From positions 62,001-126,000 of the forward strand of contig CANQOK010000002.1 of NCBI GenBank assembly GCA_947625465.1: a DNA stretch of 64,000 bases. The letters run 5' to 3'. Under the pieces are notes generated by a model. The model was not told the origin of the DNA. It saw nothing but the letters and a program-made list of their open reading frames with translations, and searched no databases. Shown here piece by piece: positions 1 to 8,381 of this stretch. This stretch comes from an uncultured Lachnospiraceae bacterium. Its GTDB lineage: Bacteria; Bacillota; Clostridia; Lachnospirales; Lachnospiraceae. The translations under genes and the position numbers were made by a program. Positions within the stretch are counted from its first letter, which is position 1, and the number at the start of each line of letters is the position of its first letter.

Positions 1-2322
1 CTGCGCGTTTCCGAACTGCAGCTTCAGATTTCTGGTTCCTGCCTGTGTAGAAAGATAAGACGCGCAGTAAGGATCCGCATCGTTATATACGCCGCCTTCG
101 GAAATCAGCACCCACAGATCGCCGTCATTCGCCAGCAGCGGTACCGGCAGATTCCCGGAAGCAGTCTTAATGGATTTCATGGTGCGCTTCGTATAATCAA
201 ATTCATAGTTCACATCCGTTGTGTTGCCTGCCCACACATCAGCGTCTGCAGGAAGCACATATTCACTTGCTTCTTCGGAAATACTTACCTTCTCGCCGGC
301 CTTGCCGTACAGGGTATATCCATAGGCGATTCCGCCATCAAAGCTCCGAATCGTTACTGTTATCTTCTGCTGCTCATTTCCTTTCTTAGCGAGGTCAAAG
401 GAAATGTTCCGATAAGGATCGGAAATCTGATCCTTCGTCCCGGAAGTAAGTTTATATTCTTCTGTTCCTTCCGTTGTCTTTGCGCTTCCCTGCACATAGA
501 CCAGGTCCTTCGTAAAGTCAACGTCTTTGGTAACAAGCCCAAGCTGGGAAGCCTGCAGAATGGTTACGCCGTTCTTTGCCGTAGTGTAGAAGAACCGTCC
601 GGTCTTGCTGTCCGTCATGATCTTCGTTTCCAGCGTTCCGTCCGGAGAAGTTACAGAAAGACCTTCAACCGGGCTTACTTTGGTGCCGTCTGTCAGTTCA
701 TCCGCACCGCCAAGTTCCGCTTTCTCCTGTGTGCTGACAGAAAATCCATAGCTGTTTGCGATCTCTGCTACTTCTTTTGCAGTCAGCGCTCTCTTATACA
801 GGGAAACATCATCCAGAGAAACCGCGCAGTCAGGATCTCCCCAACCGGTGCTTGTTTTCCCCAGCGCATTTTTCACCAGACTTTCCATGTTGTTCAGCCG
901 TGTTTCTAATTCTGTCGTCTGTTCGCCTGCAGTCACCTCGGAACCAACTTCTTCTCCGTTTATGTATAATGTAATGTCGTCTTCTGTTACGGTGAAAGTA
1001 ATCAAGCTCCATACCCCTTTTTGTGGTTCAGCAGAATAAATTTCACTATACTTATGATCGGGAGCGCCGTCAAAGATCACATTCCATACTCCATCACTCG
1101 CATGAAACGCATATGCAAATTCATTTTCACCGTTCTCTGTTGCCGAGCTGATCACTCTGGTATAGCTGTTTTCGGCTTCCTGATCCGGCTTCATCCAGAA
1201 AGACCAGGTAAATCCAGTCTCTGCCGTAACGCCCTTGTAAATGTCCGCCGGCAGATCGGCATAGGAGCTTCCCTTCGCGCCGCCAGACAGGATTAACACC
1301 TTGTTTCCCGCCTGGGAATAGGTCCTGTCACCGATCTTGATATCGGCAGCCAGCGCTTTGGCTGTTCCCTGCAGTACCGCATCTCCGGTTCCTGCCGTTC
1401 CGACATTAGCCGCGTTTTTACCGGATACGTTGTCAAATGTCCACTGATAATCCGCATCGCCAACCTCCGGTTCCTCCTGTGTACCAATGGAGAATCCATA
1501 GCTGTTTGCAATCTCTGCTACTTCTTTTGCGGTCAGTGCTCTCTTATACAGAGAAACGTCATCCAGAGAAACCACGCAGTCGGGATCTCCCCAACCGGTG
1601 CTTGTTTTCCCCAGCGCATTTTTCACCAGACTTTCCATGTTGTTCAGCCGTGTTTCTAATTCTGTCGTCTGTTCGCCTGCAGTCACCTCGGAACCAACTT
1701 CTTCTCCGTTTATGTATAATGTAATGTCGTCTTCTGTTACGGTGAAAGTAATCAAGCTCCATACCCCTTTTTGTGGTTCAGCAGAATAAATTTCACTATA
1801 CTTATGATCGGGAGCGCCGTCAAAGATCACATTCCATACTCCATCACTCGCATGAAACGCATATGCAAATTCATTTTCACCGTTCTCTGTTGCCGAGCTG
1901 ATCACTCTGGTATAGCTGTTTTCGGCTTCCTGATCCGGCTTCATCCAGAAAGACCAGGTAAATCCAGTCTCTGCCGTAACGCCCTTGTAAATGTCCGCCG
2001 GCAGATCGGCATAGGAGCTTCCCTTCGCGCCGCCAGACAGGATTAACACCTTGTTTCCCGCCTGGGAATAGGTCCTGTCACCGATCTTGATATCGACGGC
2101 CTCTGCTTTTGCCGTTCCCTGCAATACTGCATCACCGGCTTTTACTGTTCCGACATTAGCCGCGTTTTTGCCGGATACGTTATCAAACGTCCACTGATAA
2201 TCCGCAGCCGCCTGCGTTTCTGCTGCCAGTACCTGCGGCGCCGTCTGCAGCAGTCCCACTGACGTAACTGCCAGCGCGGCCGCCATTCCACAGGCTGTCA
2301 GCGACTTCCATGTTCTCCTCAT
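1..2322 (-). CDS. Secreted LamG-LamG-GH97-type glycoside hydrolase, 3' end off window
   Basis: The first 774 codons are present and the reading frame runs off the left edge. An ATG at 2322 follows AAAGGAGG with good spacing. Residues 1 to about 35 form a signal peptide (MRRTWKS, hydrophobic core, cleavage near VLAAE). Two concanavalin-like LamG domains follow (about residues 39-275 and 288-525), each opening with YQWTFDNVSGKNAANVG. From about residue 540 the sequence (SPDGTLETKI, SDPYRNISFDL, DGGIAYGYTLYG, VLPADADVW) resembles the N-terminal domain of glycoside hydrolase family 97, whose members are alpha-glucosidases or alpha-galactosidases. The catalytic domain would lie outside the window. 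The LamG domains probably bind carbohydrate or adhere to a polymer. The two LamG copies share 513 identical bases. The divergent AraC gene is the likely regulator. The GH97 call rests on family resemblance by eye. Confidence 0.8.
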   Translation of the reverse strand, partial: MRRTWKSLTACGMAAALAVTSVGLLQTAPQVLAAETQAAADYQWTFDNVSGKNAANVGTVKAGDAVLQGTAKAEAVDIKIGDRTYSQAGNKVLILSGGAKGSSYADLPADIYKGVTAETGFTWSFWMKPDQEAENSYTRVISSATENGENEFAYAFHASDGVWNVIFDGAPDHKYSEIYSAEPQKGVWSLITFTVTEDDITLYINGEEVGSEVTAGEQTTELETRLNNMESLVKNALGKTSTGWGDPDCVVSLDDVSLYKRALTAKEVAEIANSYGFSIGTQEEPEVGDADYQWTFDNVSGKNAANVGTAGTGDAVLQGTAKALAADIKIGDRTYSQAGNKVLILSGGAKGSSYADLPADIYKGVTAETGFTWSFWMKPDQEAENSYTRVISSATENGENEFAYAFHASDGVWNVIFDGAPDHKYSEIYSAEPQKGVWSLITFTVTEDDITLYINGEEVGSEVTAGEQTTELETRLNNMESLVKNALGKTSTGWGDPDCAVSLDDVSLYKRALTAKEVAEIANSYGFSVSTQEKAELGGADELTDGTKVSPVEGLSVTSPDGTLETKIMTDSKTGRFFYTTAKNGVTILQASQLGLVTKDVDFTKDLVYVQGSAKTTEGTEEYKLTSGTKDQISDPYRNISFDLAKKGNEQQKITVTIRSFDGGIAYGYTLYGKAGEKVSISEEASEYVLPADADVWAGNTTDVNYEFDYTKRTMKSIKTASGNLPVPLLANDGDLWVLISEGGVYNDADPYCASYLSTQAGTRNLKLQFGNAQ
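833..1345. repeat. 513-bp perfect direct repeat, copy A (LamG domain 2)
   Basis: Every base from 833 to 1345 matches 1583 to 2095 at an offset of exactly 750 bp. The offset is a multiple of three, so the duplication keeps the reading frame. Flanking parts of the two LamG modules are similar but contain scattered substitutions (first differences at 832/1582 and 1346/2096), as expected after local gene conversion or a recent duplication of an older repeat. Confidence 0.97.
1583..2095. repeat. 513-bp perfect direct repeat, copy B (LamG domain 1)
   Basis: This is the second copy of the perfect repeat, covering most of the first LamG domain of the same protein. It could recombine with the other copy to delete or add a whole 250-residue module in frame. 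Confidence 0.97.
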
Positions 2323-2383
2323 TTCAATGCCTCCTTTGATATATTTGCAAATGTCCGTACGTTCTGTTTGTACATTTAATTTC

Positions 2384-2411
2384 AGTATAAAATTCTTCAC
2401 TTTTTTGTCAC
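2384..2411 (-). promoter_or_regulatory. Promoter of the LamG-GH97 gene
   Basis: On the minus strand GTGACA (2411-2406) and TATACT (2389-2384) are separated by 16 bp. The start of transcription would lie about 55 bases upstream of the ATG. The remaining divergent spacer up to 2544 carries a TATAAT (2486-2491) pointing to the AraC gene but no convincing -35 element. Confidence 0.55.
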
Positions 2412-2544
2412 ATGGATTTTTGTTGACTTTGCCATCCCTTTTGTGGAATTTTATTGTTTTTTCTGTTTCTTTGTGATATCGTTTTTATAATCAAACTGAC
2501 AGAGCAGACGACGGGGAAAAGCGGAATACCAAAGGAGAAGGAAA

Positions 2545-3411
2545 ATGGCACAGGATCAAAAAGAAGTCTATATTAACGCAGGCGGATTTCAGCTGCTGGA
2601 GCATTTACAGAATGACGCGGTCGATCTGTATCTGAGTACCTGCGGCATCCAGAGCTGCGCGCCCGGTCACTGGTTTGGGCCGGGGAAACGGGATGAATAT
2701 CTGATTCATTTTATTACGGAAGGAAAGGGAATCTACCAGGTAAACGGAGAAACCTGGCATTTGGGAAAGGGAGACTGCTTTCTGATCTGTCCCGATACGG
2801 AAGTATTCTATGAAGCCGACCGAAAGGAACCCTGGGACTATATGTGGATCGGATTCCGGGGGATCAAAGCGCACGCTTATCTGCAGTATGCCGGACTGGA
2901 CGAAACCCACCTGCTTGGCCGGTATGCCAACACGGACTTTATTTTGTCCTGTATTCAGCAGATGATGCTGGCCCGTACCATTACTCCTTATAATGAATTA
3001 AAGCGTACTTCCGCTCTGCTCCGGATCCTGGCGGCGCTGATCGAAGATTACAGCATTGCGAATCCGGATTTCCCGCAGGACGAACATTCTTACCGGCAGT
3101 ATCTGGATCAGGCTCTCTCTTATATCGACGAACATTTAAAAGAAAATATCCGGGTCAACGACATCGCCGCTTATATCGGCATCGACCGCAGCTATCTGGC
3201 TCATATTTTCAAACGCACGCTGAGCCTTTCTCCTCAGGAATACCTGATCCACTACCGGATGAACCGGGCGTGTATGCTGCTGCAGAACCCGGAATTAAAG
3301 ATCAGCACGATCGCGCGGGAAGTCGGATATGAAGATTCCCTCGCATTTTCCAAAATGTTCAAAAAATGCAAGGGAATCAGTCCGTCCGCTTATCGGATGA
3401 GTTTAGAATAA
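2545..3411 (+). CDS. AraC family transcriptional regulator
   Basis: A 288-residue regulator. The first 170 residues form the sugar-sensing cupin arm typical of AraC proteins (EYLIHFITEGKGIYQVNG, GDCFLICPDTEVFYEAD). The last 95 residues contain two helix-turn-helix motifs (VNDIAAYIGIDRSYLAHIFK and ISTIAREVGYEDSLAFSKMF), ending in the family signature GISPSAYR. The ATG follows AAAGGAGAAGG. It is transcribed away from the LamG-GH97 gene across a 222-bp shared spacer, so it most likely controls that gene in response to a saccharide. The ligand cannot be read from the sequence. Confidence 0.93.
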   Translation: MAQDQKEVYINAGGFQLLEHLQNDAVDLYLSTCGIQSCAPGHWFGPGKRDEYLIHFITEGKGIYQVNGETWHLGKGDCFLICPDTEVFYEADRKEPWDYMWIGFRGIKAHAYLQYAGLDETHLLGRYANTDFILSCIQQMMLARTITPYNELKRTSALLRILAALIEDYSIANPDFPQDEHSYRQYLDQALSYIDEHLKENIRVNDIAAYIGIDRSYLAHIFKRTLSLSPQEYLIHYRMNRACMLLQNPELKISTIAREVGYEDSLAFSKMFKKCKGISPSAYRMSLE

Positions 3412-3421
3412 CCTGTATTTC

Positions 3422-4636
3422 TTACAGCTGCTTAAACCGTTCCAGGGCCGCCAGCGTATTTTCATATGTACCAAACGCAGTGAGCCGGAAATATCCTTCT
3501 CCGCTGGGGCCGAAACCGGAGCCCGGCGTTCCCACAACGTGGATCTTCTCCAACAGATAATCAAAGAATTCCCAGGATGTCATATTGCCCGGCGTCTTTA
3601 ACCAGATATACGGCGCGTTTACGCCGCCGGACACGGTATAACCCAATGCAGTCAGGCCTTCCCGGATCGTCCGTGCGTTGTTCATATAGTAAGCCACCTG
3701 CTGCGCGGTCTGCCGTTTTCCTTCTTCGGAATAAACAGCTTCGCCCGCCCGCTGGATAATGTAAGGCGCGCCGTTAAACTTGGTCCCGTGGCGCCTTGCC
3801 CACAGGCTGTTTAAAGATACCTCTCCGCACTTTAATTCCTTCGGTACAACCGCAAATCCCAGTCTGGTTCCGGTAAAGCCGGCGTTTTTAGAAAAGCTGC
3901 GCAGTTCGATGGCGCAGGCTTTCGCACCCTCGCATTCGTAAATCGTATGCGGTACGTCGTCCTCCGAAATATAAGCCTCATAAGCCGCGTCATAAATGAT
4001 CACCGCGCCAATCTTCAAAGCGTAATCCACCCATCTCTGCAGTTCCGCCTTATTGATCGCAGAACCGGTCGGGTTATTCGGGAAGCACAGATAAATGATA
4101 TCCGGCTCCTCTTTCGGCAGTTCCGGCGCGAAATTCGTCTCCGCCGTACACGGCATATAGATCACATTGCTCCAGCGTTCCTCTTCCGGCAGATAGTCGC
4201 CGGTTCTCCCCGCCATGGCGTTGGTATCCACATATACCGGATATACCGGGTCACATACCGCGATCCGGTTATGCTCCGAGAAAATATCTCCGATATTGCC
4301 GGAGTCACTCTTTGCCCCGTCACTGACAAAAATCTCGTCGATGGCAATGTCGCAGCCCCTCGCTTTATAATCATTGTCCGCGATCGCCTGCCGCAAAAAC
4401 GCATAGCCCAGATCCGGCGCATAGCCCCGGAATGTTTCTTTTTTTGCCATTTCGTCCACTGCGTTGTGCAGCGCCGTAATGACCGCCGGCGCCAGCGGCT
4501 GCGTCACATCTCCGATTCCCAGCCGGATAATGGATTCTTCCGGGTGGGCGGCCGTGTACGCATTCACCTTCTTTGCAATTGTGGAAAACAAATAGCTTCC
4601 CGGCAGTTTCAAATAATTCTCATTGATCTTAAACAT
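3422..4636 (-). CDS. dapL: LL-diaminopimelate aminotransferase
   Basis: A 404-residue class I/II PLP aminotransferase that starts with the DapL-type N-terminus MFKINENYLKLPGSYLF. It converts tetrahydrodipicolinate plus glutamate directly to LL-diaminopimelate for lysine and peptidoglycan. The substrate-binding FPNNPTG, the cofactor-contacting IIYDAAYE, and the Schiff-base lysine K250 in SFSKNAGFTGTRLGF are all visible. It is the last gene of the glnA operon, 12 bp after the ANTAR gene, which links nitrogen supply to amino-donor-dependent cell wall synthesis. No strong terminator follows. It ends 10 bp from the convergent AraC gene. Confidence 0.96.
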   Translation of the reverse strand: MFKINENYLKLPGSYLFSTIAKKVNAYTAAHPEESIIRLGIGDVTQPLAPAVITALHNAVDEMAKKETFRGYAPDLGYAFLRQAIADNDYKARGCDIAIDEIFVSDGAKSDSGNIGDIFSEHNRIAVCDPVYPVYVDTNAMAGRTGDYLPEEERWSNVIYMPCTAETNFAPELPKEEPDIIYLCFPNNPTGSAINKAELQRWVDYALKIGAVIIYDAAYEAYISEDDVPHTIYECEGAKACAIELRSFSKNAGFTGTRLGFAVVPKELKCGEVSLNSLWARRHGTKFNGAPYIIQRAGEAVYSEEGKRQTAQQVAYYMNNARTIREGLTALGYTVSGGVNAPYIWLKTPGNMTSWEFFDYLLEKIHVVGTPGSGFGPSGEGYFRLTAFGTYENTLAALERFKQL

Positions 4637-4648
4637 AATTTCTCTCCT

Positions 4649-5200
4649 TTACCTGTCTCTGTACATGATCTTCAGCACCATCTGCGCATATTCCACCATA
4701 TTGGTGCCGCTGTCCATACTGTTTTTTTGAATATACCGATGCGCCTCATTCTCTGTCATATTGTGCTTTTCCATCAAAACGGCTTTCGCCTGTTCGATGA
4801 TCGTGCGTTCCGCTTCGCTTCGCTTCTTTGGCTGTTCCCTTCGTTTCTTTCTTCGGAAAGCTAAATTTCCCGCGATCATTTCAATTGTATTGACGAAGTC
4901 GAATACCCGGATCGGCATGGTCAGACACATGATGCCCGTTCCCCTGCACTCCTCCTGGTGCAGCTGCGTGGTAATGAGCAGCATCTCCATGTCTGCAGGC
5001 AGTTCCTGCTTTAGCTGCAGATACATCATATCCGGCAGCCTGTAGCCGCATACCACGATACCGCCGCCCAGATTATCCGCCATACTTAACACCTGTGCTC
5101 CGGAAGTGCATGTGCCGACTACCTCATATCCGTTACGAACCAGTATATTCTTGATTCCCTTTGCGTCATCCAATTTGGGAAATGCCACAATTATATTCAT
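4649..5200 (-). CDS. ANTAR-domain RNA-binding antiterminator with degenerate receiver domain
   Basis: The product has 183 residues. ATG 5200 follows GGAGGTG at proper spacing. A GTG six codons upstream keeps the frame open but lacks a site. The N-terminal 115 residues have a response-regulator fold pattern. However, the usual acidic pocket is replaced (IIVAFPKLDD) and the phospho-acceptor position reads VVCGYRLPDM, with Gly where Asp is expected, so classical phosphorylation is unlikely. Residues about 125-180 (AERTIIEQAKAVLMEKHNM, EAHRYIQKNSM) form the ANTAR helices that bind hexaloop RNA hairpins. The gene lies directly downstream of glnA, and its probable target is the glnA leader at 6634-6680. 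ANTAR proteins act by preventing formation of a terminator. Confidence 0.9.
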   Translation of the reverse strand: MNIIVAFPKLDDAKGIKNILVRNGYEVVGTCTSGAQVLSMADNLGGGIVVCGYRLPDMMYLQLKQELPADMEMLLITTQLHQEECRGTGIMCLTMPIRVFDFVNTIEMIAGNLAFRRKKRREQPKKRSEAERTIIEQAKAVLMEKHNMTENEAHRYIQKNSMDSGTNMVEYAQMVLKIMYRDR

Positions 5201-5240
5201 CAAGAATATCACCTCCACTGTTACGACTGCTTGCTGTCTG

Positions 5241-6569
5241 CTATATCCGGTTCAGATACTGCTCGATCTCCCAGTTCGTAACCTGAGAACGATATTCATT
5301 CCATTCCTTCCGTTTACCTGCCACATACTGATCAAACAGGGATTCTCCCAGTGTTTCCCGTACCAGGCTTTCTCCTTCCATCGCCCAGATAGCTTCATGC
5401 ATATTGCCGGGCAGCAATTCCATCCCCAGCGCCTGGCGTTCCGCTTTGGACAGCGCCATCACATCGCCTGTCACCTCTTCGGGCGGCGTCAGCTTTCGTT
5501 TGATCCCGTCCAGTCCTGCTGCCAGACATACCGCCAGTACCAGATATGGATTGGCGGACGGATCCGGACTCCTCAGTTCTACCCGCGGACCTTCCCCTCT
5601 GGCCGCCGCAACCCGGATCAGCGGGCTCCGGTTTTTAGTCGACCATGCCGTAAACAGCGGCGCTTCATATCCCGGTACGAACCGCTTGTAGGAATTGACG
5701 ATCGGATTGGTGATCAGCGTCATTCCTTTTACATGGGCAAGCAGGCCGGCGATAAACTCGTAGGCCTCCCGGCTTAATCCCTTACTGTCTGTTTCATCCG
5801 CAAATACATTTTTCCCGTCTTTAAACAGCGCCATCTTCAGATGCATCCCGGAGCCGCACTGCCCCATCTTGGGCTTCGGCATAAAGGAGGCATGCAGGCC
5901 GTGATGCGTCGCTACGGATTTCACCGCCAGCTTAAAGGTCATGATGTTGTCTGCGGTTTCCAGCGCTTCCGCGTGTTTGAAATCGATCTCATGCTGGGCC
6001 GGCGCCACCTCATGGTGAGAGCCTTCCACTTCAAATCCCATCGCCTCCAGAGTCAAAACCATATCTCTTCTGGCGTTCTCTCCCAGGTCTAAGGGACTCA
6101 GATCAAAATATCCTGCTTTTTCATGCGTCAGTATGGTGGGCGCGCCCACTTCATCGCGGTGGAACAGGAAAAACTCCAGTTCCGGTCCCACTACAAAGGT
6201 ATATCCCATTGTTTCCGCTTCTTTGATCACATGCTTCAATACCTGTCTCGGATCCGCCGCAAACGGTTTCCCGTCCGCCGTATAGATATCGCACAGCATT
6301 CTGGCTACTTTGCCCTGCTGCGGGCGCCACGGAAAGATCGCGAACGTATCCAGATCCGGATGCAGATACAGCTCGGTTGCCTCCGCACAATCAAAGCCGT
6401 CGATCAGGGTGCCGTCAAACATGCAGCGGTTATCAAGCGCTTTCTCCAGCTGCGCCGCCGTAACGGCAACATTTTTTAACATACCGAAAATATCCGTAAA
6501 CTGCAAACGGATAAATTCCACATCCTCTTCTTCAGCGATCCGAAGGATTTCCTGCTTCGTGTACTTCAT
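5241..6569 (-). CDS. glnA: Glutamine synthetase, type I
   Basis: A 442-residue GSI protein (ATP + glutamate + ammonia to glutamine). The beta-grasp N-terminus contains IRLQFTDIFGMLKNV. The catalytic domain shows GPELEFFLF, KPKMGQCGSGMHLKM, NSYKRFVPGYEAP and RVELRSPDPSANPYL, which hold the metal, glutamate and ATP ligands. The length fits the GSI-alpha form without the adenylylation loop of enterobacterial enzymes. It is the first gene of a three-gene unit with the ANTAR protein (40 bp downstream) and dapL. Expression is probably controlled by transcription antitermination at the leader, in keeping with clostridial GlnA-ANTAR pairs. Confidence 0.97.
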   Translation of the reverse strand: MKYTKQEILRIAEEEDVEFIRLQFTDIFGMLKNVAVTAAQLEKALDNRCMFDGTLIDGFDCAEATELYLHPDLDTFAIFPWRPQQGKVARMLCDIYTADGKPFAADPRQVLKHVIKEAETMGYTFVVGPELEFFLFHRDEVGAPTILTHEKAGYFDLSPLDLGENARRDMVLTLEAMGFEVEGSHHEVAPAQHEIDFKHAEALETADNIMTFKLAVKSVATHHGLHASFMPKPKMGQCGSGMHLKMALFKDGKNVFADETDSKGLSREAYEFIAGLLAHVKGMTLITNPIVNSYKRFVPGYEAPLFTAWSTKNRSPLIRVAAARGEGPRVELRSPDPSANPYLVLAVCLAAGLDGIKRKLTPPEEVTGDVMALSKAERQALGMELLPGNMHEAIWAMEGESLVRETLGESLFDQYVAGKRKEWNEYRSQVTNWEIEQYLNRI

Positions 6570-6633
6570 TTTCTTTCCCTTTCTTTGTTGTAATTTATTA
6601 TGACATATGTTAGACTAAAGGTGTTTCCGAACG

Positions 6634-6680
6634 GAAAAAGGGCGTTCTCTACCGTCAGAAGAACGCCTTTGCTCTTCTGA
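6634..6680 (-). promoter_or_regulatory. glnA leader attenuator: hexaloop hairpin overlapping a terminator
   Basis: Read on the minus strand, 6680-6655 forms a 10-bp hairpin (TCAGAAGAGC / GTTCTTCTGA, one G-U pair) with loop AAAGGC, that is A at loop position 1 and G at position 4, as ANTAR proteins require. Its 3' half is also the 5' arm of a second hairpin, GGCGTTCT / AGAACGCC (6667-6641), followed by CTTTTTCC, a rho-independent terminator. The two structures cannot coexist. Binding of the downstream ANTAR protein would hold the first and let transcription enter glnA. Only one hexaloop is evident, whereas known ANTAR targets usually have two. Antitermination is inferred. Confidence 0.75.
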
Positions 6681-6682
6681 GA

Positions 6683-6712
6683 ATCATAACAAATACTACT
6701 GCATTTTGTCAA
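6683..6712 (-). promoter_or_regulatory. glnA operon promoter
   Basis: TTGACA (6712-6707) and TATGAT (6688-6683) with an 18-bp spacer. Predicted transcription begins near 6676, at the first bases of the attenuator hairpin, leaving about 65 bases between the terminator and the glnA start codon. Confidence 0.75.
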
Positions 6713-6749
6713 TATTTAATCGTATGTTTATACAAATGAAGGAGCAAAT

Positions 6750-7676
6750 ATGCGTCATCAGACACAAAAGAATCCGGAGAACCGGAATTTGACAAAAAAA
6801 CTGCTGTTTGCGGTCCTGTTGGTATTGGTATGCGCGGCCATCTTTGTAATCCTTCTGTATCACCAGAAACATACCGCTGTTTCGGCCAACAGCACTGTCA
6901 CAGAGCAGACGCTCCCAATACAGTCTGCTGTCACGCCGGAACAGACAACTACAACTTCGCCGTCTGCCGTACAGCCTGCCACAACGCAGCCAACTACAAC
7001 ACTACCGACCACTGTGCAGCCGACTACAGCACATCCGACTACAACGGCACCGGTTACGACACGGCCGACTACAACACAGCCGGCCACAACCGCCGTGCAG
7101 CCGACTACAATGGACTCTGCCGAAGAGCCTGTAGATTCCAGGATCAACTGGAACGCTTCCCATCCGTTTCTGATCCGGATAAACCGGGCTGCCGGGACCA
7201 CAACGGTTTACGGCATGGACCTGAATGGCAATTACACGGTCCCGTACAAAGCATTTTGCTGTTCTGTGGGGAATCCGATCACCAAAACGCCTTTGGGCGA
7301 ATTCAAAACCGGCGATATGTATCCGTGGCGGTTGATGGTAGACGGCTCCTACGCGCAGTACGCGATCCGGATCCACGGTCAGATCTTACTGCACTCGGTA
7401 TGCTATCATAGTCAGGATCCGTCCGATTTGAAGTATGAAGATTTCAATAAACTGGGTACGCCCCGTTCGCTGGGCTGCATCCGCTTTGCCTGCGGCGATA
7501 TTAAGTGGATCTATGATCACTGTCCGGCCGGCACCACCGTGATCATTTATGACGACGCGGCGAATCCCGGCCCGCTTGGTAAGCCAAAACAAGTTACTAT
7601 CGACAGCAACAGTCCCTACCGCGGCTGGGATCCGACCGATCCAAACGAAAAGAATCCGTGGAGAAAGGAAAAATAA
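6750..7676 (+). CDS. Membrane-anchored L,D-transpeptidase (YkuD domain)
   Basis: A 308-residue exported protein. Residues about 17-36 form a membrane anchor. Residues about 50-125 are an extended Thr/Pro-rich linker of repeated TTT-QP units, probably spanning the wall. From about residue 135 comes the YkuD domain, with the conserved His in IRIHGQILLHS and the catalytic signature SLGCIRF carrying the nucleophilic Cys. Such enzymes make 3-3 peptidoglycan cross-links or attach proteins to the stem peptide. The start follows AAGGAG. It is divergent from glnA and is followed after 17 bp by the RNase H gene. Confidence 0.92.
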   Translation: MRHQTQKNPENRNLTKKLLFAVLLVLVCAAIFVILLYHQKHTAVSANSTVTEQTLPIQSAVTPEQTTTTSPSAVQPATTQPTTTLPTTVQPTTAHPTTTAPVTTRPTTTQPATTAVQPTTMDSAEEPVDSRINWNASHPFLIRINRAAGTTTVYGMDLNGNYTVPYKAFCCSVGNPITKTPLGEFKTGDMYPWRLMVDGSYAQYAIRIHGQILLHSVCYHSQDPSDLKYEDFNKLGTPRSLGCIRFACGDIKWIYDHCPAGTTVIIYDDAANPGPLGKPKQVTIDSNSPYRGWDPTDPNEKNPWRKEK

Positions 7677-7693
7677 GAAACGGAGCTTTTATC

Positions 7694-8353
7694 ATGAAAT
7701 ATTACGCAGTGAAAAAAGGGCTGACTCCCGGCATCTATACCGACTGGGAGCAGTGCAAAGCCCAGGTTTCCGGGTTTTCCGGCGCCCAATACAAAAGTTT
7801 TTCCAGCTTAGAGGAGGCAAAGCTCTATCTGGGTGATACTGCCTGTATGCTTTTTTTCGATACAGGCAGCTCCGATGCGGAAGTCACCGGAGAGACTTCC
7901 TTAAAGAAAGCCGCGCCGCCCGCTCCTTTTTCTGACCGTACCCACGCTGTCGCCTATGTAGACGGCAGTTACGACAGCCAAACCGGTCACTTTTCTTACG
8001 GGGCCGTAATCTTCTGGAACGGAGCGGAATTTCATCTCTCCAAAATGACAGACGATCCGGAGCTTGCGCAGATGCACAATGTGGCGGGTGAGATCTGCGG
8101 GGCTATGGCGGCTATGGCGTTTGCGCTGGAACACGATTGTCCCGAGCTTACCATTTACCATGATTACGCCGGAATCGCGCACTGGCCGCTCGGAGAATGG
8201 AAGGCAAATAAAGCCGGCACACAGGATTATGCTGCCTATTACAACACGATCCGTGACCGGCTTCATGTAACATTTGTCAAAGTAAAGGGTCATTCCGGCG
8301 ACTACTACAACGATCTGGCCGACAGTCTGGCAAAAGAAGCGCTTGGGATCTGA
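7694..8353 (+). CDS. Ribonuclease H with N-terminal hybrid-binding (viroplasmin) domain
   Basis: The product has 219 residues. ATG 7694 is preferred over one 12 codons earlier because the domain normally begins MKYYAVKKG and a CGGAG site sits before it. Residues 1-45 are the RNA/DNA hybrid-binding domain (GLTPGIYTDWEQCKAQVSGF). Residues about 75-219 are RNase H type I with all four catalytic acids in place: Asp in AYVDGSY, Glu in AGEICGAM, Asp in IYHDYAGI, and Asp in YNDLADSLAKEA. It removes RNA from RNA-DNA hybrids such as R-loops and primers. The adjacent transpeptidase gene may be co-transcribed, but the two functions are unrelated. Confidence 0.94.
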   Translation: MKYYAVKKGLTPGIYTDWEQCKAQVSGFSGAQYKSFSSLEEAKLYLGDTACMLFFDTGSSDAEVTGETSLKKAAPPAPFSDRTHAVAYVDGSYDSQTGHFSYGAVIFWNGAEFHLSKMTDDPELAQMHNVAGEICGAMAAMAFALEHDCPELTIYHDYAGIAHWPLGEWKANKAGTQDYAAYYNTIRDRLHVTFVKVKGHSGDYYNDLADSLAKEALGI

Positions 8354-8381
8354 CCGCAGCAGCGCCTGTTTTTCCCGGTCT

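Noticed and set aside
3405-3440. Short stem CTGTA/TACAG between the AraC gene and dapL as a terminator
   Set aside because: Five base pairs with no T-run is too weak for either direction.
3947-4864. 305-codon open frame on the plus strand
   Set aside because: It is antisense to dapL and the ANTAR gene, has no family resemblance, and reflects codon bias of the real genes; many similar antisense frames were left out.
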